From: an uncultured Steroidobacter sp.
GTDB lineage: Bacteria > Pseudomonadota > Gammaproteobacteria > Steroidobacterales > Steroidobacteraceae
Reading direction: 5' to 3'
Assembly: GCA_937864115.1 (NCBI GenBank)
Contig: CALMII010000005.1
Coordinates: 62,001 to 126,000 of the forward strand
Length of the DNA: 64,000 bases
In this document: positions 54,378 through 64,000 of the stretch, piece by piece
Position numbering within the stretch: position 1 is the stretch's first letter
How the letters are laid out: each line of letters starts with the position of its first letter
Program-made: the position numbers and the translations under genes
Notes under the pieces: generated by a model
Databases searched by the model: none
Told to the model about the DNA's origin: nothing
Seen by the model: only the letters and a program-made list of their open reading frames with translations

Positions 54378-56090
54378 TCAGAACTCCTGCCAGCTGCTGT
54401 CGTCGCCGCTGGCCTTCGCCATCGGGGCCGGCCGTGCCGGCGCCGGACGTGCGGCGCGGCGGACCGGCGCCTTGACGATGGAGCGGACCGGAGCGCGCTC
54501 GGCCACGACCGTCGCCGGTGCAACCGCCTGCTGCGTCCGCACGGCCGACGCCGCCCGGAAGAATCCGATCTCCGCGACCAGGCGCTGCGCCTGCTGTTCC
54601 ATCGACTTCGCCGCGGAAGCGGCCTCTTCCACCAGCGCCGCGTTCTGCTGGGTCGTGTCGTCCATCTGCGTGACGGCGTTGTTCACCTGCTCGATGCCCG
54701 AAGCCTGCTCTTCGCTCGCCGCCGCGATCTCGGCCACGATGTCGCTGACCTTCTTGACGCTCTCCATGATGTCGCCGAGCGCCTTGCCGGATTCGTCCAC
54801 CAGGCCCGTGCCCGCCTGCACTTTCTCGACCGAGTCGTTGATGAGCTCCTTGATCTCCTTGGCCGCCGTGGCGCTGCGCTGCGCGAGGCTGCGCACTTCG
54901 CTCGCGACCACCGCGAAGCCGCGGCCCTGCTCGCCGGCGCGCGCCGCTTCGACGGCCGCGTTGAGCGCGAGCAGATTGGTCTGGAACGCGATCTCGTCGA
55001 TGACGCCGATGATGTCGGAGATCTTGCGGCTCGACGAATTGATCTCCTCCATCGCGGTCACTGCGCGCTGCACGACCGAGCCGCCGCGCTCCGCCTGGCT
55101 GCGGGCGCCGGAAGCGAGCTGATTCGCCTGGCGCGCGTTGTCCGCATTCTGTTTCACCGTCGCCGTCATCTCTTCCATGCTCGACGCGGTTTCCTCCAGC
55201 GCCGACGCCTGTTCCTGCGTGCGCTGCGACAGATCGTCGTTGCCTCTCGACAATTGCGCGGCCGCGCCGCCGACCGCATCCGAGGCCGTGCGTACGCTGC
55301 CGACGATCTCGTGCAGCTTGACGTCCATGCGCTTGAGCGAGCCCAGCAGCGCACCGAACTCGTCGCCGCGATCGGCAGGAATGTCGTGGCCGAGTTCGCC
55401 GCTGGCGATCCGGTCGGACACCTTCACCGCAGTCCCCAGCGCGGACATGATCGAACGCAGCAGCAACACCGCGAACGCAGCAGCAATGGCCGCAGCGACC
55501 AGCATTGCGCCCACGACCAGGCCGCGGCTGACCGAATACCGCGCCTTGGCCGCCTTCAGGGCCTCCTCCGCGCGCTCGTACTGATGCTCGGTTGCGGCCT
55601 GCATCGTATCGGCCAGCGCACTGAAGGCCGGATCGACCTGATCGACGACGAGCTTGCCTGCCAGTTCGTCGTCATTGGCGGCGATCGCGGCATCGACCGC
55701 ATCGATGGACGACTGCAGCGCGTTGTGCGCCTTCTCGATCCGCTCGAATTTCTCCCGGCCTTCGCTGGTGCGCTGCGCGTCGCCGAACTGCTTCAGCAGA
55801 TCGTCGGTGTGCGCCTTGATCTTTGCGCGCTCTGCCTTGATCGCCTGAATCCTGGCCGGCTCGTTCGCCAGTACGTTCAGGGCGAGCATCGCCTGCCGGT
55901 CCAGTTCGGAGGTCTTGAGTTCACCCAGCGTGCCCACCACGCGCACGCGGCGCTCGTACATGTCGTCGAGATCGTCGACCACGCCGCCCATGCCGCGCAG
56001 GCCGAGCCAACCGACGATGAGCATGGACACGGCCAGCAGGATCAGCGTGGCCACGATACGGGTCTTGATGCTGAGAGATGTAAAGTTCAT
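54378..56090 (-). CDS. Methyl-accepting chemotaxis protein
   Basis: A 570-residue MCP. It has TM1 at about 12-32 ([19 protein letters not shown]), a four-helix-bundle periplasmic sensor, TM2 at about 190-212 ([18 protein letters not shown]), HAMP to about 265, and a signalling domain with [20 protein letters not shown]. It ends GDDSSWQEF, the CheR/CheB tether-like tail. It is the last gene of the cluster reading leftward from cheA and is separated from cheB by the HDOD gene. Confidence 0.96.
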   Translation of the reverse strand: MNFTSLSIKTRIVATLILLAVSMLIVGWLGLRGMGGVVDDLDDMYERRVRVVGTLGELKTSELDRQAMLALNVLANEPARIQAIKAERAKIKAHTDDLLKQFGDAQRTSEGREKFERIEKAHNALQSSIDAVDAAIAANDDELAGKLVVDQVDPAFSALADTMQAATEHQYERAEEALKAAKARYSVSRGLVVGAMLVAAAIAAAFAVLLLRSIMSALGTAVKVSDRIASGELGHDIPADRGDEFGALLGSLKRMDVKLHEIVGSVRTASDAVGGAAAQLSRGNDDLSQRTQEQASALEETASSMEEMTATVKQNADNARQANQLASGARSQAERGGSVVQRAVTAMEEINSSSRKISDIIGVIDEIAFQTNLLALNAAVEAARAGEQGRGFAVVASEVRSLAQRSATAAKEIKELINDSVEKVQAGTGLVDESGKALGDIMESVKKVSDIVAEIAAASEEQASGIEQVNNAVTQMDDTTQQNAALVEEAASAAKSMEQQAQRLVAEIGFFRAASAVRTQQAVAPATVVAERAPVRSIVKAPVRRAARPAPARPAPMAKASGDDSSWQEF

Positions 56091-56181
56091 GACAGCGACT
56101 GTTGAGTGGGATCAACAGCGCTATCGACCTGCCCTGCGGCGACTGAAAGTCAGAGGCAGGTAATTCAGGGACAGGCTTATG

Positions 56182-56208
56182 AGTGCCGGCTGAAGCCGGC
56201 ACCCACAG
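56182..56208. repeat. Divergent family A palindrome after the HDOD gene
   Basis: GTGCCGGCTGAAGCCGGCAC followed by CCACAGG. The arms are CCGGCT and AGCCGG around GA, with the outer GTG/CAC pair in place of GGG/CCC. It lies between two minus-strand genes, just beyond the HDOD stop. Confidence 0.75.
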
Positions 56209-56220
56209 GGGAAGGGCGGC

Positions 56221-57114
56221 TCAGTCGCCGAGTGCGGTGCGCAGCGCGGCGATCTCGTCCTTGCAGCCGTTCATGATGTGCACGCACTTGGCGTTGTCGA
56301 GTTCCAGGCGCCAGAACGCCTTCACGCCCTGCATGTTGAGTTCGAGGTCGGTTTCATGGCCGGCGAAGCCGGACATCATGACCGCGACCGTGAGCACGTC
56401 GGTGACGTCCGGATGACCGGCGTGGCGGTCGATGTTCTCGTGCTCCGCGACGGCCTCGGAAATGTGATCGGGAAAACCCCAGTTCTCGACGATGGCCTTG
56501 CCCACGTTGGAGTGCCAGTCGCGGATGACCTGCGACAGCGTCGCCGGATCGCGGAACAGGTTTCCGTGACGGTTGGCGCGCGCCAGGATGTAGATCTTGC
56601 CGACGTTGTGCAGCAGCCCGGCGAGCATGCATTCATCCGCATTGATCCTGCCGGCGCGCGAGCCGATGGCGTACGCCAGCGCCGCAACCATGGTCGCCTC
56701 CTGCCACAGCGCTTCCAGTTCCTTGGCGATGTGGCGCAGTTCGGCGGCGCGGCGCAGCTGCGCGATGGCGAAAGACACGGCCGCGGTACGCACGTTGTTG
56801 TGCCCGATGCGATTCACCGCAGTCTTGAGTTCGGAGATCGTCTTGCCGCCGCGATTCAGCGCAACGGAATTGGCGAGCGTGAACACGCGCGCCGCAAGCC
56901 CGGCATCGGAGCCGACCACGCGCGCGATCTGATCGTTCGACACCTGCTCGTCCGCCAGCACCTTGCGCACGCGCACGGCGACGTCCGGGAACGACGGCAG
57001 TTCCACCCGCCCGCGCGAGACTTCCTCGGCCAGTTCGGCGACGAACTGGAACGCACCAGCGTTGCCGGACGGAACGGTCGCTTCGTCGGAAGTCGCGAGA
57101 GATTGGCTGGTCAT
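56221..57114 (-). CDS. HDOD domain protein
   Basis: A 297-residue cytoplasmic protein with one HDOD domain (about 35-235). It starts VELPSFPDVAVRVRKVLADE, contains RVVGSDAGLAARVFTLANS and ECMLAGLLHNVGKIYILARA and ends with FPDHISEAVAEHEN. HDOD is a non-catalytic relative of HD phosphohydrolases and acts in signalling. AGGACG precedes ATG 57114. Its place between cheB and an MCP gene suggests a role in chemotaxis or motility control. Confidence 0.92.
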   Translation of the reverse strand: MTSQSLATSDEATVPSGNAGAFQFVAELAEEVSRGRVELPSFPDVAVRVRKVLADEQVSNDQIARVVGSDAGLAARVFTLANSVALNRGGKTISELKTAVNRIGHNNVRTAAVSFAIAQLRRAAELRHIAKELEALWQEATMVAALAYAIGSRAGRINADECMLAGLLHNVGKIYILARANRHGNLFRDPATLSQVIRDWHSNVGKAIVENWGFPDHISEAVAEHENIDRHAGHPDVTDVLTVAVMMSGFAGHETDLELNMQGVKAFWRLELDNAKCVHIMNGCKDEIAALRTALGD

Positions 57115-57223
57115 GATCGTCCTATCGGCAATGCAGCACGGGCCTTGAGGCCACCGTGGCATGAAACACGATCCGGCCGGCGCCGTCTGTTAACGGGCTC
57201 GTGGTTTCGGAGCGAGATCGGAA

Positions 57224-57328
57224 AAGGATTGGCCGCAAAAGGCGCAAGAGAACACAAAGCAGAAATTCGGGACGGAAGATCGCCCATATCTATTTGTGTA
57301 CTTTTGCGCCTTTTTGCGGCTATTCCTT
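57224..57328. repeat. Family D inverted repeat between cheB and the HDOD gene
   Basis: The left arm AAGGATTGGCCGCAAAAGGC (continuing GCAAGAGAACACAAA) pairs with the right arm TTTGTGTACTTTTGCGCC (continuing TTTTTGCGGCTATTCCTT), around about 34 bases. The arms are about 35 bp with a few mismatches. It is the same family as the copB element and lies just after the cheB stop, in the 218-bp space before the HDOD gene. Confidence 0.87.
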
Positions 57329-57332
57329 CTTC

Positions 57333-58463
57333 CTATCCCGCGCCCGCCACCTTGCCCCGCGGTGCGTCCGACGTCAGGTTCAGGATCTGTCCGGGAATCC
57401 GCTGCAGCGGCATCACGTGTTCCGCGGCGCCGAGTTTCACGGCGGCGCCGGGCATGCCCCACACCACGCTGGTGGCTTCGTCCTGGGCGATGGTGCCGGC
57501 GCCGGCTTCCAGCATTTCCTTCAGGCCGCGGGCGCCGTCGTCGCCCATGCCCGTCAGGATGACGCCGGTGGCATTCGGTCCGACGTTCTGCGCGACCGAG
57601 CGGAACATCACGTCGACGCTCGGGCGGTGCCGGTTCACGTGCGGGCCGTCGCTCAGGCGGCAGCGATAGCGTGCGCCGTCGCGTTCGACGATCAGGTGCC
57701 GGTCGCCGGGTGCGATGTAGGCGTGACCGGGGAGGATGTACTGACCGTCCTGCGCCTCGCACACCGACATCGCGCACGAACGGTTGACGCGCTCGGCGAA
57801 GGCGCGGCTGAACGCGGCGGGAATGTGCTGCGAGATGACGATGGCAGGCGCATCGGCCGGCATCATTTCCAGTACTTCGCGGATCGCCTCCGTGCCGCCC
57901 GTCGACGCGCCGATGGCGACGATGCGATCCGTGGTGCGCAGCACGCGCCGCCCCGTCACCGCCGGCAGCACGGCATCGGCCGTGCGACGTTCATCGATCT
58001 TCAATCCCGCGGCCGACGCTGCGGGCGCGGCCGCAGGTCGTGGCGCGCTGCTGCGCGGATTCACGCGCGCGCCCGCCGCCATCTTGATCTTCGCGATCAG
58101 TTCCTGCGCGTAGTCGGCAAGGCTGCCCGCCACATCGACTTTCGGCTTGGCGACGAAGTCGACCGCGCCGAGTTCGAGCGCGCGCAGCGTGATGTCCGCG
58201 CCGTGCTGCGTCAGCGACGACACCATCACGACCGGCATCGGCCGCAGGCGCATCAGGTTCTCCAGGAACGTGACGCCGTCCATGCGCGGCATTTCCACGT
58301 CGAGCGTGATCACGTCCGGATTGAGCTGCTTGATCTTCTCGCGCGCCGCGTAGGGATCGGTCGCCGTGCCCACGACTTCGATGTCGCGATCCTTGCCCAC
58401 CATTTCCGTAAGGAGCTTTCGCACCAGTGCCGAGTCGTCGACGATGAGGAGTCTGATGGCCAT
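57333..58463 (-). CDS. cheB: Chemotaxis response regulator protein-glutamate methylesterase CheB
   Basis: A 376-residue two-domain enzyme. The receiver domain (about 1-125) has [34 protein letters not shown] (phospho-Asp) and FVAKPKVD. After a linker the methylesterase domain (about 190-376) has [18 protein letters not shown] (catalytic Ser), [18 protein letters not shown] (His) and [18 protein letters not shown] (Asp). CheB removes methyl groups from MCPs and may deamidate them with CheD. It follows cheD by 21 bases. Confidence 0.98.
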   Translation of the reverse strand: MAIRLLIVDDSALVRKLLTEMVGKDRDIEVVGTATDPYAAREKIKQLNPDVITLDVEMPRMDGVTFLENLMRLRPMPVVMVSSLTQHGADITLRALELGAVDFVAKPKVDVAGSLADYAQELIAKIKMAAGARVNPRSSAPRPAAAPAASAAGLKIDERRTADAVLPAVTGRRVLRTTDRIVAIGASTGGTEAIREVLEMMPADAPAIVISQHIPAAFSRAFAERVNRSCAMSVCEAQDGQYILPGHAYIAPGDRHLIVERDGARYRCRLSDGPHVNRHRPSVDVMFRSVAQNVGPNATGVILTGMGDDGARGLKEMLEAGAGTIAQDEATSVVWGMPGAAVKLGAAEHVMPLQRIPGQILNLTSDAPRGKVAGAG

Positions 58464-58484
58464 GATTGCTTCGTCGTTGAACGC

Positions 58485-59117
58485 TCAGAACAGATCGATC
58501 TCGCCCGCCACCGGCGCCTTCTCCAGGCCCGACAGGTACTTCTGTTCGTGCGACACGACATCCCGCGTCTGCTGGGAATTGAGGTGCCGCACGCGGACCC
58601 GGCCGGTCTGCGGGAAATACTGCACGTGGCGCGGACAGGTCTCGCCCACGTCCTCCGACGACACGCGCAGGCCTTCGGCCTTGAGGAATTCGCGCACGAA
58701 CTGCACGTTGTGGTTGCCGACGTCGGTCAGGCTCGACAGCACGCGGCCGCCGCCGAAGATCTTCACTTCGAGATCGGTGCGCGAACCGCCGGCCTTGAGG
58801 ATGCGGTTGATGAGCTGCTCCATCGAGGCGCTGCCGTAGCGCGTCGCGGTGCCGGCCACACTGCCCCAGGTGTCGTTGCCGTTGCCGCTCGGGCGCGGCA
58901 GCATGAAATGGTTCATGCCGCCGATGCTGGTGCGCGGATTGCGGATGCAGGCCGACACGCACGAGCCGAGCACGGTGTCGAGCACTTCGTCGGCTTCGGT
59001 CACGTAGAAATCGCCCGGCAGCAGCTTGGCGATGATCTGGCCGGTCGCATTGCGATAGCGCCTGATCGATTCGAAGCCCGGCAGAGAGCGCGGCAGATCT
59101 GTCGAAAGCACACCCAT
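58485..59117 (-). CDS. cheD: Chemoreceptor glutamine deamidase CheD
   Basis: A 210-residue protein. The catalytic Cys and His lie in LGSCVSACIRNPRTSIGGMN (Cys) and HFMLPRP (His). Other family blocks are ELINRILKAGG, KIFGGGRVL and NVQFVREFLKAEGL. It deamidates MCP glutamines. GAGGCGG overlaps the cheR stop and serves ATG 59117, so the two genes are closely coupled. Confidence 0.96.
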   Translation of the reverse strand: MGVLSTDLPRSLPGFESIRRYRNATGQIIAKLLPGDFYVTEADEVLDTVLGSCVSACIRNPRTSIGGMNHFMLPRPSGNGNDTWGSVAGTATRYGSASMEQLINRILKAGGSRTDLEVKIFGGGRVLSSLTDVGNHNVQFVREFLKAEGLRVSSEDVGETCPRHVQYFPQTGRVRVRHLNSQQTRDVVSHEQKYLSGLEKAPVAGEIDLF

Positions 59118-59125
59118 GCGCCGCC

Positions 59126-60013
59126 TCAGTTCTTCAGGGCCTCGTTGCCCTGCTTGCGATAGATGGTCTTGCCGACGAGGCGGAACGGCGCCGAGCCCGC
59201 GTGGATGGATTCGGAATGGCCGAGGCAGAGATAGCCGCCCGGCGCCAGCAGCGAGGCGAAGCGCGACACGATGCGCTCGCGCGTCGCCTGGTCGAAATAG
59301 ATCATCACGTTGCGACAGAAGATCACGTCGAACGGCCCGCTCATCGGCCAGTTCTGCATGAGGTTCAGCGTCCGGAAGGTGATCAGCCGCGCGATGTCCG
59401 GCTGCACCAGCGCATGCCCGGCATTGGCGCCGATGCCCTTGCGGAAGCAGCGACGCAGCCGTTCCGCCGGCACCGACGACAGCCGGTCCACGGGATAAAC
59501 ACCGCGCTGCCCGTACGCGATCATGTCGCTGTCGATGTCGGTCGCCAGGATCTTCGTATCCCAGCGCACGCCGGCTGGCAGCGCCTCGGTGGCCACCATC
59601 GCGATGCAGTAGGGTTCTTCGCCCGACGAACAGCCGGCCGACCAGATGCGCAGGCGCCGCGACACCTGGTTGCGCTTCATGGCCTCCGGAATCATGTACG
59701 AGGCCAGCGCTTCGAAATGATGGTTCTCGCGAAAGAACGAGGTGACGTTGGTCGTCAGCGCATTGATCAGGCCGACGAGTTCTTCCGGACCCGATTCGCG
59801 CACGTGCGCGCAGTAGGCTTCGTAGCTCGGCAGGCCGAGTTCGCGCAGCCGTCGCGCCAGGCGACCCTGCACGAGCTGGCGCTTGTTCGGTCCCAGCACG
59901 ATGCCGGCGTTCTCGCCGACCACGTGACGGATGAAATCGAACTCCGCATCGCCGAGCACCGGGCCGAGCGGCGCCGGTTCAGAGCTCATCAGGTTGGAAG
60001 CGGAATGCGACAT
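59126..60013 (-). CDS. cheR: Chemotaxis protein methyltransferase CheR
   Basis: A 295-residue SAM-dependent enzyme that methylates MCP glutamates. The N-terminal helical domain (about 20-85) has KRQLVQGRLARRLRELGL. The SAM domain has TNVTSFFRENHHFEAL, RIWSAGCSSGEEPYCIAM, ILATDIDSDMIAYG and FDVIFCRNVMIYFD, and ends PGGYLCLGHSES. It probably docks on the WQEF tails of the neighbouring MCPs. cheD follows after 8 bases. Confidence 0.97.
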   Translation of the reverse strand: MSHSASNLMSSEPAPLGPVLGDAEFDFIRHVVGENAGIVLGPNKRQLVQGRLARRLRELGLPSYEAYCAHVRESGPEELVGLINALTTNVTSFFRENHHFEALASYMIPEAMKRNQVSRRLRIWSAGCSSGEEPYCIAMVATEALPAGVRWDTKILATDIDSDMIAYGQRGVYPVDRLSSVPAERLRRCFRKGIGANAGHALVQPDIARLITFRTLNLMQNWPMSGPFDVIFCRNVMIYFDQATRERIVSRFASLLAPGGYLCLGHSESIHAGSAPFRLVGKTIYRKQGNEALKN

Positions 60014-60112
60014 GCGGCGATCGACAATGAGTGGTGTGGAAGTCAGCCGCAGGAAGGCGTCGCGCCCGCGTGGTTCACGAGCGCCTGTCCCCCTGCAACC
60101 GACGGCAGTTCA

Positions 60113-60646
60113 TCAGGCAGCAGCAACAGGCGGCGCCAACCCCGTGACGTCCCCGCCGATCAGCGTGTCGATATCGAGCAGCATCACCATGCGTCCCGAT
60201 ACTGCTGCCAACCCTTCGATGAACTCCGTGCTGACGTGTTCGCCGAGTTCCGGCGCCGGCTTGATGTCGGCCGCCGCCACGTCGATCACGTCGGACACAC
60301 CGTCCACGACCACACCGAAATCGCGCCGGCCGACCGGCGATTCCACCGACAGCACGATGATGACGGTGAGCGGCGTGTACTCGGCCTGCGCCAGGCTGAA
60401 GCGCATGCGCAGATCGACGATGGGCACGATCGAACCGCGCAGATTGAGCACGCCCAGCACATGCGCCGGCGCCTGCGGGATGCGCGTGACGGTGGAATAG
60501 CCGCGGATTTCCTGCACCCGCAGAATGTCCACGCCGTACGTTTCCTCGCCCAGCGTGAAGGTCAGCACCTGGTGCGAACCCGCATCGTTGGTCGTCCGTG
60601 TCGTATCGCCTGCCATAGTCATTGCCTCATACCCATCGATTGACAT
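60113..60646 (-). CDS. cheW: Chemotaxis adaptor protein CheW
   Basis: A 167- to 177-residue CheW. It has LTFTLGEETYGVDILRVQEI, ILGVLNLRG-like HVLGVLNLRGSIVPIVDLRM, VVVDGVSDVIDV and MVMLLDIDTLI. It couples MCPs to CheA. The best ribosome site (GAGG) is 8 bases before ATG 60616; ATG 60646 is also in frame. It lies between the MCP gene and cheR. Confidence 0.95.
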   Translation of the reverse strand: MSIDGYEAMTMAGDTTRTTNDAGSHQVLTFTLGEETYGVDILRVQEIRGYSTVTRIPQAPAHVLGVLNLRGSIVPIVDLRMRFSLAQAEYTPLTVIIVLSVESPVGRRDFGVVVDGVSDVIDVAAADIKPAPELGEHVSTEFIEGLAAVSGRMVMLLDIDTLIGGDVTGLAPPVAAA

Positions 60647-60728
60647 GTGTGCCTGTCCGTTACGTTATCGGCCGGACACCCTGACATCTCTAGTCAGCCA
60701 TTACCTGTATCGGCGAGCCCTGAACGGG

Positions 60729-62450
60729 TCAGAACTCCTGCCATGAGCTGTCATCGCCCGCTGCGCGCGCGAGCGGTGCCGGCGCAGAAGCGGTCGCCGC
60801 CTTCTTCGCTGCGACCGCACGTACCGGCGCCTTGGCAGGCGCTGCGGCGGCCGGCACCTGCTGCAGGCGCGGCTTGCTCGCGTACTGCGGCTGGTGGCTG
60901 GCGGTGGCGTGGCTGCGGAAGTAGCCGATCTGCGTGACCAGTTCGGCCGACTGCTGCTCCATCGACTTGCTGGCGGCGGAGGCTTCTTCGACCAGCGCGG
61001 CGTTCTGCTGGGTCACGCTGTCCATCTGGGTGACGGCGTTGTTGACCTGCTCGATGCCGGCGGACTGTTCTTCGCTGGCCGCGGCGATTTCCGCGACGAT
61101 GTCGGTGACTTTCTTGACGCTCTCCATGATCTCCGAGAGCGTCTTGCCGGATTCGTCGACGAGCTCCGAACCGACCTTGACCTTGTCGACCGAGTCCTTG
61201 ATCAGATCCTTGATCTCCTTCGCCGCCGAGGCGCTGCGCTGCGCGAGGCTGCGCACTTCGCTCGCGACCACCGCGAAGCCGCGGCCCTGCTCGCCGGCAC
61301 GCGCCGCTTCGACGGCCGCGTTGAGCGCGAGCAGATTGGTCTGGAAGGCGATCTCGTCGATGACGCTGATGATGTCGGCGATCTTGCGGCTGGACGTGTT
61401 GATCTCGCCCATGGCGCCGATGGCGCGATGCACGACGGCGCCGCCGCGTTCGGCCTGCTCGCGCGCACCCACGGCGAGCTGGTTGGCCTGGCGCGCGTTG
61501 TCCGCGTTCTGTTTCACCGTCGCGGTCATCTCTTCCATGCTCGAGGCGGTTTCCTCGAGGGCCGCAGCCTGCTGCTGCGTACGCTGCGACAGGTCGTCGT
61601 TGCCGTGCGAGAGCTGGCGGGCGGCCGAGCCGACGGCGTCGGCGCTGCCGCGCACGCCGCTGACGATGTCGACGAGCTTCGCGTCCATGCGCTTCAGCGA
61701 CTCCAGCAGGCGCCCCAGTTCATCCTGGCTTTCGACGGTGATGTTGTTGCCCAGGTCGCCGCTGGAAATGCGGTCCGCGACGCCCACGGCCGTATTCAGC
61801 GCGCCGACGATCGAACGCACCAGCAGGAAGCCGAACAGCGCGGAGACGCCGATGCCCAGCACGATGGCGCCGATGATCACGGCGCGGTTGCGATCGAACG
61901 TCGCGTCGGCTTCGGTACGCATGTCCTGCGCCACGGCGATCTGCGTCGTCAGCAGCGCTTCGCTGGCCACGGTCATCTGGTCGTAGGCCGGACGGGCCTT
62001 CTCGATCAGCAGGCTCTCGGCCTTGTCGAACGTACCCGCCTGCGCGGCGAGCAGCGCGTCCTGCACGTAGCTCACGACTTCGCTGCCGCGACGGCTGAAG
62101 GTGTCGGCGATCTGCCGTTCCTTGTCCGTCAGTTCGGTGGCGTTGAGCTTGGCGAACAGGCTCTTCACTTCGACTTCGCGCTCCTTCACGAAATCCAGCG
62201 CGCTCTTGACCGCCGCGGAGTCCTGACGGATCACGACGTCTTCCGCCTTCGTCAGCAGTTCGCGGTCATTCGATTCGATCGTGCCGACCCAGCCGGTCGG
62301 CATGAAGCGATTCGAGAAGATCGCATCGAGATCGCGATTGCTGGTATGGGCTCCGCTGAGACCGACGGCGCCGACCGCAACCAGAATGGCAGAGCTCAGC
62401 GCCAGGATGGCGTAGAGCTTGACCTTCACGCTCAGGTTCGTATTGATCAT
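60729..62450 (-). CDS. Methyl-accepting chemotaxis protein
   Basis: A 573-residue MCP directly after cheA. It has TM1 at about 11-31 ([20 protein letters not shown]), a four-helix-bundle sensor, TM2 at about 190-210 ([20 protein letters not shown]), HAMP to about 265, and a signalling tip [20 protein letters not shown]. It ends GDDSSWQEF. Its signalling domain is nearly the same as in the MCP genes at 54378 and 30724, while the sensor domains differ, so the three read different signals through the same pathway. Confidence 0.96.
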   Translation of the reverse strand: MINTNLSVKVKLYAILALSSAILVAVGAVGLSGAHTSNRDLDAIFSNRFMPTGWVGTIESNDRELLTKAEDVVIRQDSAAVKSALDFVKEREVEVKSLFAKLNATELTDKERQIADTFSRRGSEVVSYVQDALLAAQAGTFDKAESLLIEKARPAYDQMTVASEALLTTQIAVAQDMRTEADATFDRNRAVIIGAIVLGIGVSALFGFLLVRSIVGALNTAVGVADRISSGDLGNNITVESQDELGRLLESLKRMDAKLVDIVSGVRGSADAVGSAARQLSHGNDDLSQRTQQQAAALEETASSMEEMTATVKQNADNARQANQLAVGAREQAERGGAVVHRAIGAMGEINTSSRKIADIISVIDEIAFQTNLLALNAAVEAARAGEQGRGFAVVASEVRSLAQRSASAAKEIKDLIKDSVDKVKVGSELVDESGKTLSEIMESVKKVTDIVAEIAAASEEQSAGIEQVNNAVTQMDSVTQQNAALVEEASAASKSMEQQSAELVTQIGYFRSHATASHQPQYASKPRLQQVPAAAAPAKAPVRAVAAKKAATASAPAPLARAAGDDSSWQEF

Positions 62451-62491
62451 TGTTTGATTCCCTTGCTAGCAGACTCGACGGCAGATCGAAC

Positions 62492-64000
62492 TCAGGCCGC
62501 TGCCGCCGTCTGCGCCGCAACGCGGATCAGACCAGCGACATCCAGAATGAGTGCGACCGAACCGTCCCCCAGGATCGTGGCGCCGGAGACGCCATCGACA
62601 CGACGGAAATTGGTTTCCAGCGACTTGATGACCACCTGCTGCTGTCCGAGCAGATCGTCGACGAACAGGCCGACGCGGCGGCCCTCCCCTTCCACGACCA
62701 TGATCAGCCCTTCGTGCAGCTGCGTGGTGCGCGGCTTGACGCCGAACACTTCATGCACGCGCACGATCGGCAGATAACGATCGCGGAACCAGAACACTTC
62801 GCCCTGGCCGGCGACGCGATTGACCATGCCGGCCTTGAGCTGCAGCGATTCGATGATGGTGATGAGCGGCACGATGTAGCTTTCGGTGCCCACAGCCACC
62901 GACTGGCCATCGACAATCGCGAGCGTCAGCGGCAGCGTGATGATGAAGCGCGAGCCCTTGCCCAGTTCCGAGCGCACTTCGATCGTGCCGCCCAGCTCCT
63001 TGATGTTCCGGCGCACCACGTCCATGCCGACGCCGCGACCGGAAATGTCGGTCGTCTGTTCGGCGGTGGAGAAGCCGGCCATGAAGATCAGTTCGTAGAT
63101 CTGCTCGTCGGTCAGCGTGTCGTTGGCGCCGATCAGGCCGCGCGAACGCGCCTTCTCGAGGATGCGGCTCTTGTTGAGACCGCCGCCGTCGTCGCCGACT
63201 TCGACCGTGATGTTGCCGCCCTTGTGATACGCCTCGAGGAACACCGTGCCCGTGGCGGACTTGCCGGCCGCCGTACGCACGTCGGGCATCTCGATGCCGT
63301 GGTCGACGCTGTTGCGGACCAGGTGGACCAGCGGATCGCCGATCTTCTCCAGCACCGTCTTGTCGAGTTCGGTCTGATCGCCCGTGACTTTCAGGTCGAC
63401 GTTCTTGCCGAGGCGGCCGCTCAGGTCGCGGACCATGCGCGGGAAGCGGCTGAACACGAAGCTGATCGGCAACATGCGCACGCGCATGACGCTTTCCTGC
63501 AGCTCGCGCACGTTGCGTTCGAGCTGTGCGAGACCGGCGCGCAACTGTTCGGAGACGTCGCCTTCGATCTTGGTGCCGAGCTGGGTCAGCATCGACTGCG
63601 TGATCACGAGTTCGCCGACGGTATTCATCAGCTCGTCGATCTTTTCCGTGCTGACGCGGATCGAACTGCCGTCGCCGAGACCCTGCTTCGGCGATTCACT
63701 CGCTTCGGGCGTCGGCACGGCGGTGAGCTGCGGACGTTCCGCCTTCGCCGGTGCGGGAGCAGGAGCAGCCGCGGCGACGGGTGCGGCAGCCGGCGCCGTC
63801 GCTGCTTTGGCAACGGCGGGCTGCGGCGATTCTGCCTCGCCGCTTGCATCCTCGATGCGCAGTTCGCAATCGCCTTCGGCCCAGTCGAAGATCTGTTCGA
63901 CGACTTCGCGCGTCACGTCGCTCGTGAGGCGCAGGTCCCAGGTCAGGAAACAGGATTCCGGATCGAGCTGCGCCAGCGACGGCACGTTGCCCGCATCGAC
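62492..64000 (-). CDS. cheA: Chemotaxis histidine kinase CheA (5' end outside the window)
   Basis: The C-terminal 502 residues of CheA. The visible part begins in an adaptor domain (TWDLRLTSDVTREVVEQIFD), then an Ala/Pro-rich linker. Next are the P3 dimerisation domain (RVSTEKIDELMNTVGELVIT), the ATPase domain (DPLVHLVRNSVDHGIEMPD, VGDDGGGLNKSRI, ISGRGVGMDVVRRNIKEL) and the CheW-like P5 domain (IVDGQSVAVGTESYIVPL, VGLFVDDLLGQQQVVIKSL). The phospho-His P1 domain lies beyond the right edge. It heads the run cheA-mcp-cheW-cheR-cheD-cheB. Confidence 0.98.
   Translation of the reverse strand, partial: VDAGNVPSLAQLDPESCFLTWDLRLTSDVTREVVEQIFDWAEGDCELRIEDASGEAESPQPAVAKAATAPAAAPVAAAAPAPAPAKAERPQLTAVPTPEASESPKQGLGDGSSIRVSTEKIDELMNTVGELVITQSMLTQLGTKIEGDVSEQLRAGLAQLERNVRELQESVMRVRMLPISFVFSRFPRMVRDLSGRLGKNVDLKVTGDQTELDKTVLEKIGDPLVHLVRNSVDHGIEMPDVRTAAGKSATGTVFLEAYHKGGNITVEVGDDGGGLNKSRILEKARSRGLIGANDTLTDEQIYELIFMAGFSTAEQTTDISGRGVGMDVVRRNIKELGGTIEVRSELGKGSRFIITLPLTLAIVDGQSVAVGTESYIVPLITIIESLQLKAGMVNRVAGQGEVFWFRDRYLPIVRVHEVFGVKPRTTQLHEGLIMVVEGEGRRVGLFVDDLLGQQQVVIKSLETNFRRVDGVSGATILGDGSVALILDVAGLIRVAAQTAAAA

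Noticed and set aside
57224-57328. Family D arms as ends of an insertion sequence
   Set aside because: Only about 34 bases lie between the arms, there is no transposase frame, and no target-site duplication was seen.

Overview
The window looks like chromosome from a high-GC Gammaproteobacterium near the Xanthomonadales, Nevskiales or Steroidobacter groups. This is an inference from gene content: EF-P with Lys34 next to epmB, a FimX-like degenerate GGDEF/EAL protein, a compact cheA-mcp-cheW-cheR-cheD-cheB cluster, and leuS with lptE nearby. No rRNA, tRNA, CRISPR array, complete IS element or phage gene was seen. Most of the DNA is tightly packed coding sequence with many 4-nt ATGA/GTGA overlaps.

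Layout. 1-8.3 kb: a partial gene, a free-methionine-sulfoxide reductase, divergent efp and epmB, the FimX-like regulator, an Rpn-family nuclease and an ECF-sigma operon that faces a second, broken sigma locus. 8.1-9.2 kb: decay, where the 3' end of a sigma gene is fused to the 5' part of a TonB receptor that carries two in-frame amber codons. 9.5-19.4 kb: metabolic and envelope enzymes (alpha/beta hydrolase, DUF1835 protein behind a hairpin leader, two CaiB-type CoA-transferases, two penicillin-binding/class C beta-lactamase-fold hydrolases, a GST). 19.4-30.7 kb: exported proteins, including a kelch-like lipoprotein, an outer-membrane beta-barrel with CxxCH, two CxxCH lipoproteins, a TorF-type protein, and a sigma/anti-sigma/S8 protease operon. 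30.7-36.4 kb: an MCP, a LysR regulator, a DMT permease and a YtcJ-type amidohydrolase. 36.4-41.9 kb: a copper-resistance operon (His/Cys-rich small protein, P-type ATPase, CopA oxidase, CopB). 42-48.5 kb: proline iminopeptidase and two two-component systems. 48.6-54.2 kb: a metallopeptidase-like protein, lptE, class II aldolase, HAD phosphatase and leuS. 54.4-64 kb: chemotaxis genes, with cheA running off the right edge.

Repeats are the most distinctive feature. At least six families of palindromic elements occur. (A) GGCCGGCTTCAGCCGGCC and (B) TCAGGCTGAAGCCTGA usually come as an A-B pair bounded by CTGTGGGG and CCTACAG. (C) consists of CCCTCCTCCGCG-type palindromes. (D) is a pair of arms built on GGCCGCAAAAAGGCGC. 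(E) is a 204-bp near-perfect hairpin built on TTTCACACGGAG. (F) consists of GTCGCC-rich hairpins inside leuS. Several of them have become coding sequence: two in-frame hairpins in leuS, a repeat-encoded signal peptide for copB, and repeat-derived ends of the methionine-sulfoxide reductase and amidohydrolase genes.

The best candidates for undescribed biology are these domesticated repeats; the outer-membrane beta-barrel/cytochrome lipoprotein cluster at 23.6-27.3 kb; an anti-sigma factor whose periplasmic part resembles a subtilase prodomain, next to an S8 protease with an altered oxyanion-hole region; and a Shine-Dalgarno-sequestering leader at 10.6 kb.
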